64,000 nucleotides of DNA. It comes from Bradyrhizobium sp. 1 (GTDB lineage: Bacteria > Pseudomonadota > Alphaproteobacteria > Rhizobiales > Xanthobacteraceae). Positions within the stretch are counted from its first letter, which is position 1. The number at the start of each line of letters is the position of its first letter. The DNA lies in NCBI RefSeq assembly GCF_023073315.1, contig NZ_JADPJH010000022.1, positions 377,944 through 441,943 on the forward strand, in the 5' to 3' direction. The notes under the pieces were generated by a model. It was given only the letters and a program-made list of their open reading frames with translations, ran no database searches and was not told where the DNA came from. This document shows, in pieces, positions 60,315 to 64,000 of the stretch. The position numbers and the translations under genes are program-made.

Positions 60315-60451
60315 CAGGCGCCCGGCATGGAATATCGCAACCTGCGCGTTTCAGCGCTGTCATGTCGTGCACCTGGTCCGCCCGCGCCAGGAAAGTCGCT
60401 CCGCGGGATGATCGAATTGCACAATCAATCACGATTGAGAGCGGGGTTGTC

Positions 60452-61072
60452 ATGCCCTCGACCGACCTTATCGGCTGCATTGCGTCAGGTCTCGTTCTTC
60501 TGACCTTTTACATGAACGACATGATCGCTCTGCGAACCGCCGCACTGTGCAGTAATGTTGTATTCATCGTCTACGCCGCGAGCCTGCATTTGACGCCGAT
60601 CCTTCTTCTCCACTGCACTCTCATTCCGATCAATCTGTGGCGACTGATATCGGTCCTGCGCGCGAACGACCGCGGTGGGATGACTGGCCTGGCTCTTCAT
60701 CTTCTTCGCGGCGAGCGCCATGCCGCCGGCGACGCCGACACCGAGCACGTAGATCCAGCCCGAGGTGAAATCGAACAAATGCGTGTTCAGCAGCGAGGAC
60801 AGCATGTTCTGCACCACGACCAGCAGGCCGATCCAGCAAGCCAGCCCCTCGCCGCGAAACATCAACAGGTGCGCAACCCACAGCGCGTAGAGCACCAGGA
60901 TTCCGACGGCGCCCCACTGTACGGCAACGCTGAGGGTCTGATTATGCGGATTGCTGACGATTTCGGCGCGCAAGCGATCGACATCCGCATCACCCGCCAC
61001 GCCTGCGAACAGGCTGCGGATCGACCCGGTGCCATGACCCATCAGCGGCGCGTCGGCGATGAATTGCGCTGA
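60452..61072 (+). pseudogene. Truncated membrane protein gene (N-terminal domain only)
   Basis: The first ~70 residues (MPSTDLIGCIASGLVLLTFY... to HCTLIPINLWRLISVLRA) form three membrane segments like the N-terminal domain seen in some rhizobial cyclic-nucleotide-binding proteins. After about base 60,665 the frame continues to 61072 only as the antisense of the O-antigen-ligase-like gene and no longer resembles a protein domain. The expected C-terminal domain is missing. I read this as a gene truncated by a deletion or rearrangement whose remaining frame runs on by chance. The membrane part may still be made. Confidence 0.5.
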
Positions 61073-61963
61073 CTTGCGCCAATATTCCAGGCGCGAGCCC
61101 ATGCCGCTGACATCGTTTCCGACGATGCTGATGTCGTAGTCGCCACCGAACTTTGCGACGGTCGTACGCAGATGCGGCGAGACGGTCCAGAGCGAAACCG
61201 CGAGCAGCGCCATCGCGCCGACGGCTAAGACCGCCGCTCGCCAGCGCAAATGCAGCAGCGCAAACACCACGACGAGGACCGGAAGCGTCACCAGCGCCGT
61301 GCGCGACACCACGACGAACATCATGTTGGCGAGAAAGCCGATTGCGAGCACGGCGAACAGCGCGGCGATGCGGACGCGGCCCTGGCCGAACAGCGCCACC
61401 ATTGGATAGACCAGCGCGAGGGCACAGAGTGCGAACTCCTGGCTCTGGTCGATATAGTTGCGCACGGCAATTCCGCTTTCGACCTTGTAAGGCCCGCGCG
61501 AGAGGTAAAGCTTCAGCGAGACATCGGGGGCGATCGCAACAGCGAAGGAGTACAGCATCAGCAGCGCGCAGGACGCCAGGAACGCCGAAAACACCCAATT
61601 TCCGTAGGGCCAGCGCTCGAACTGGTAGATCAGCAGCGGAATCACCAGCAGCTTCGCCGCCGGCCCGATCGCATGGATCCGCTCCGGCCAGGGCGCATCC
61701 GACCAGAGCGTCCCGACAGCGGCGAGGACGACCAGCGCGATCGGCAGCAGGCAGATCGGGCGAAGCAGCGAACGCGGAAATTCGCGGAGATCGACGAACG
61801 CAAAGGCGATCAGCCAGGGCACCAGCGCAAAGATCAGTCCGGTCGTCGTCCACGGCAGCAGCAGCGCGATCAGCGCGACGAAGCGGGCCGGCGTGCGATA
61901 GCGCGCCGCCCAGATCGCGGAGAGCATGGACGCCGGCTGCAGCTCGTTCGTCACTTCGGTCAT
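60485..61963 (-). CDS. O-antigen ligase/polymerase-like membrane protein
   Basis: This 492-residue protein has about ten membrane segments and a long extracytoplasmic loop containing YIDQSQEFALCALAL and GHGTGSIRSLF...NPHNQTLSVAVQWG. The latter matches the Wzy_C/WaaL-type domain, whose NPHN/H motif is conserved. The ATG at 61963 (MTEVTNELQ) follows AGAAGGG. The last ~70 residues (from about QASHPTAVVRAQ) look foreign to the family and are antisense to the truncated gene on the plus strand, so the native C-terminus probably ended near base 60,660. It lies 74 bases downstream of the MATE gene. Confidence 0.82.
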   Translation of the reverse strand: MTEVTNELQPASMLSAIWAARYRTPARFVALIALLLPWTTTGLIFALVPWLIAFAFVDLREFPRSLLRPICLLPIALVVLAAVGTLWSDAPWPERIHAIGPAAKLLVIPLLIYQFERWPYGNWVFSAFLASCALLMLYSFAVAIAPDVSLKLYLSRGPYKVESGIAVRNYIDQSQEFALCALALVYPMVALFGQGRVRIAALFAVLAIGFLANMMFVVVSRTALVTLPVLVVVFALLHLRWRAAVLAVGAMALLAVSLWTVSPHLRTTVAKFGGDYDISIVGNDVSGMGSRLEYWRKSAQFIADAPLMGHGTGSIRSLFAGVAGDADVDRLRAEIVSNPHNQTLSVAVQWGAVGILVLYALWVAHLLMFRGEGLACWIGLLVVVQNMLSSLLNTHLFDFTSGWIYVLGVGVAGGMALAAKKMKSQASHPTAVVRAQDRYQSPQIDRNESAVEKKDRRQMQARGVDDEYNITAQCGGSQSDHVVHVKGQKNET

Positions 61964-62037
61964 TCGGCCCTTCTGCAGCTCACCATCCCCGCCGCCCGGC
62001 AAATTAGCCGGAGCAGCAGGGATAGAACAAGCTGTCG

Positions 62038-63444
62038 CTACGCGGGCTCGCGGGCGAGAGGCGCGACCGGCTCGGGGCCTGCCGGTTCCGCAGCCTTCTC
62101 CTTGAGCGGCATCCCAAGGCGCTTCCTGAACTCGCGGCGCAGCAGCCACAGGCTCAAGACCGCCTGGAGCGTGGTCGCCGCGATCGACAGGTACCAGACG
62201 TACTCCATGTGGAAACCCGGCCGCGTCGAGAGCCAGATCGCCGGCAGCGAATAGGTGAACACGCGCGTCGCCGAGCTCACAAGCACCGGCTTGGTGTTGC
62301 CGAGGCCCTGGAACATGCTCGAGCAGGTGAAGATCAGCCCCTGCGCCACCATGTTCAGCGAGATGATCCGCAGGAACAGGTAAGCGACCGTCATGGTCTC
62401 CCGATCGTTCGAAAAGCCGGCCAGCAGCAGACCCGGCGCAAACTGCGCGATGATCAGGAAGCCGACCATCACGACGGTGACGATCAGCGCCGACTTGACG
62501 AAGGTCTCGCGCACGCGCGCCCCGTTGCCGGCGCCGAAATTCTGGCCGGCGATCGGCCCGGCCGCCAGCGCCACCGCAAGCGCCGGCATCTGGATCAGGC
62601 CGAGCATCCGCTGCCCGATGCCGAATCCCGCCTGCGCCGCCGCGCCGAAATCGCTCAGCACGTAATAGACCACCCCCATGAAGATGAACATCATCAAGAA
62701 CTCGCCGCCGGCCGGCAGGCCGACATTGAGGATGCGCATCAGATGGCGCGGCTGCGGACGCCATTGCGCCGGATTGAAGACGACATAGCGCTCGACCTTG
62801 CGGAAATAGACGAGCAGCATCAGGGTGCCGATGGCGACCGCGATCGAGGTCGCCAGCCCCGCGCCGGCGACGCCGAGCGCATAGCCGGTGCCCCAGCCCG
62901 AGATCAGCACCGGCGCCAGCGCGATGTTGATGGCGACGGCGAGGACCCGCACCAGCATGGCGGGGCGCACGATGCCGGTGGCACGCAGCGCGGAAGCAAT
63001 CACTTGCATGACGAATTCCAGCGCGAGCGCCGGCATGAGCCACAACAGATAAATTGTTCCGGCCTCGATCGTGGCCTGGTCCGCGGCGACCGAACGCATA
63101 TAGAGGCGCGACAGCGCCGCTGCCGCGACCAGGGTCAACAGGCCGAACAGCACCGACAGCGCAACCGCCTGGTTGAAGATCAGATTGGCGTCCGCTCGAT
63201 CCTTGCGTCCCACGGCATGCGCGACCAGCGCCACCGTGCCGACGCCGAGCACTTGCAGCAGCGCGTTGACGAGAAAGCCGGCATTGCCTGCCGCGGCGAC
63301 GCCCGCGACGGCGGCATCGCCCAAGCCAGACACGAAATACAGATCGACCAGCTGGCAAACCATGATCGAGATCATGCCGGCCATGATCGGCGGTGTCATG
63401 GCCAGGATGTGTCTCACGATGGAGCCGTCTGTCAGGTCTTTCAT
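62038..63444 (-). CDS. MATE family efflux transporter
   Basis: This 468-residue inner-membrane transporter has twelve hydrophobic segments and clear two-fold repeat structure. Conserved residues lie in GDAAVAGVAAAGNAG, GQNFGAGNGARVRETF and NTKPVLVSSATRVF. MATE proteins export drugs or metabolites using Na+ or H+; no finer assignment is possible. It lies 55 bases downstream of the ABC exporter gene and upstream of the O-antigen-ligase-like gene, probably in the same transcript. Confidence 0.92.
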   Translation of the reverse strand: MKDLTDGSIVRHILAMTPPIMAGMISIMVCQLVDLYFVSGLGDAAVAGVAAAGNAGFLVNALLQVLGVGTVALVAHAVGRKDRADANLIFNQAVALSVLFGLLTLVAAAALSRLYMRSVAADQATIEAGTIYLLWLMPALALEFVMQVIASALRATGIVRPAMLVRVLAVAINIALAPVLISGWGTGYALGVAGAGLATSIAVAIGTLMLLVYFRKVERYVVFNPAQWRPQPRHLMRILNVGLPAGGEFLMMFIFMGVVYYVLSDFGAAAQAGFGIGQRMLGLIQMPALAVALAAGPIAGQNFGAGNGARVRETFVKSALIVTVVMVGFLIIAQFAPGLLLAGFSNDRETMTVAYLFLRIISLNMVAQGLIFTCSSMFQGLGNTKPVLVSSATRVFTYSLPAIWLSTRPGFHMEYVWYLSIAATTLQAVLSLWLLRREFRKRLGMPLKEKAAEPAGPEPVAPLAREPA

Positions 63445-63499
63445 CTCATTCCATCCTTAAGCGGCATGACGGCGGGACTTTCGCCCGCCGCCGCGCGCC

Positions 63500-64000
63500 T
63501 CATTCCGCCGCTGCGATCTGTCCGAGCTCCACCACCTGGCGCTCGAACAGGCCGCGATAGATGCCGCCGGGTTTGCCCGCGAGCATGGCATGGGTGCCTT
63601 GCTCGACGATCTCGCCGCGGTCGAACACCAGGATCCGATCCATGCTCCGCACCGTCGACAGCCGGTGCGCGATCACGATCGAGGTGCGGCCTTTCATCAG
63701 CCGCTCCATCGCCTGCTGGATCAGCGCCTCCGATTCCGAATCGAGGCTCGACGTCGCCTCGTCCAAAATCAGCACTGGCGCATCGGCCAGGAAGGCGCGC
63801 GCTAGCGCCACGCGCTGGCGCTCGCCGCCCGACAGCTTGACGCCGCGCTCGCCGACGAGCGTGCCGTAGCCCTTCGGCAGGCGCAGGATGAAGTCATGCG
63901 CATTGGCGAGCCGCGCCGCCTGCTCGATCGCCTCCAGGCTGGCGCCGGGCCGGCCATAGGCGATGTTCTCGGCAAGCGTCCGGTGAAACAGGATCGGGTC
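63500..64000 (-). CDS. ABC exporter ATPase domain, C-terminal part, cut by window end
   Basis: The visible 166 residues are the C-terminal part of an ABC exporter, with the Q-loop side (DPILFHRTLAENIAYG), signature LSGGERQR, Walker B VLILDEATSSLD and switch-His region IVIAHRLSTVRSMDRILVF. The order and spacing fit a fused ABC exporter (membrane domain plus ATPase) of the MsbA/multidrug type. The start lies beyond base 64,000 on the minus strand. It leads into the MATE gene. Confidence 0.9.
   Translation of the reverse strand, partial: DPILFHRTLAENIAYGRPGASLEAIEQAARLANAHDFILRLPKGYGTLVGERGVKLSGGERQRVALARAFLADAPVLILDEATSSLDSESEALIQQAMERLMKGRTSIVIAHRLSTVRSMDRILVFDRGEIVEQGTHAMLAGKPGGIYRGLFERQVVELGQIAAAE

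Noticed and set aside
29020..62254. Long antisense frames opposite many GC-rich genes (for example opposite ftsZ, murC, ftsI and the O-antigen ligase)
   Set aside because: They mirror the codon structure of the real genes, lack domains, and have Arg/Gly/Asp-heavy composition typical of antisense frames in GC-rich DNA.

Overview
The window looks like chromosomal DNA of a slow-growing rhizobial alphaproteobacterium, most likely Bradyrhizobium. The reasons are coding GC near 63-65%, the alphaproteobacterial order of the cell-wall and division genes, a protein repertoire typical of Bradyrhizobiaceae, and several short palindromic repeats of the kind scattered through Bradyrhizobium genomes. The genus call is inferred from familiarity with these families, not from a search.

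Left part (1-20,160). This is a run of small, mostly independent units. It starts with a cut TMEM175-like protein and a zinc-ribbon metallopeptidase. Next come a secreted alpha/beta hydrolase, a YadG/YadH-type ABC exporter, a glycine-rich exported protein divergent from an L,D-transpeptidase, and an M28-fold protein with altered metal-site residues. Then comes a compact lipid module (7,642-12,999): acyl carrier protein and fatty-acyl-AMP ligase on the plus strand, facing desaturase, MBOAT acyltransferase and SGNH protein on the minus strand. Part for part this resembles the DltA/C/B/D machinery, but built for fatty acids. It is the best candidate here for an undescribed system. After it come a second alpha/beta hydrolase, a fused MFS/spermidine-synthase-like protein, an FAD oxidoreductase, an orphan Flp pilin with a TTG start, prmA and a 59-residue small protein.

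Middle (20,342-50,392). Aminopeptidase P and a Bcr/CflA exporter precede a long minus-strand block. In transcription order it reads rsmH-ftsL-ftsI-murE-murF-mraY-murD-(unknown)-ftsW-murG-murC-(unknown)-murB-ddl-ftsQ-ftsA-ftsZ-lpxC-bamD-recN-ligA. This is the dcw cluster plus envelope and DNA-repair genes. Two uncharacterised genes are coupled into it by 4-base start/stop overlaps. No mraZ is seen upstream of rsmH. The ligA gene is a compositional mosaic: its first half is AT-rich and its second half is ordinary.

Right part (50,824-64,000). An AmpD-like amidase is followed by an ECF42-type sigma factor with its YciI/DGPF partner, then the RNase P RNA gene rnpB. Next are an esterase-like hydrolase, and a DUF983 protein divergent from a MocR regulator with a direct-repeat operator candidate between them. 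A TauE/SafE exporter, a LuxR regulator and a Bug-type solute-binding protein follow. The end holds a minus-strand group of ABC exporter (cut by the window end), MATE transporter and O-antigen-ligase-like protein. The last of these runs tail to tail, with a long overlap, into a truncated plus-strand membrane gene.

Four copies of one ~130-base palindromic repeat sit at gene ends (39,868; 41,191; 14,120; 51,706). Other repeat families occur once each. No tRNA, rRNA, CRISPR array, insertion sequence or prophage was recognised.
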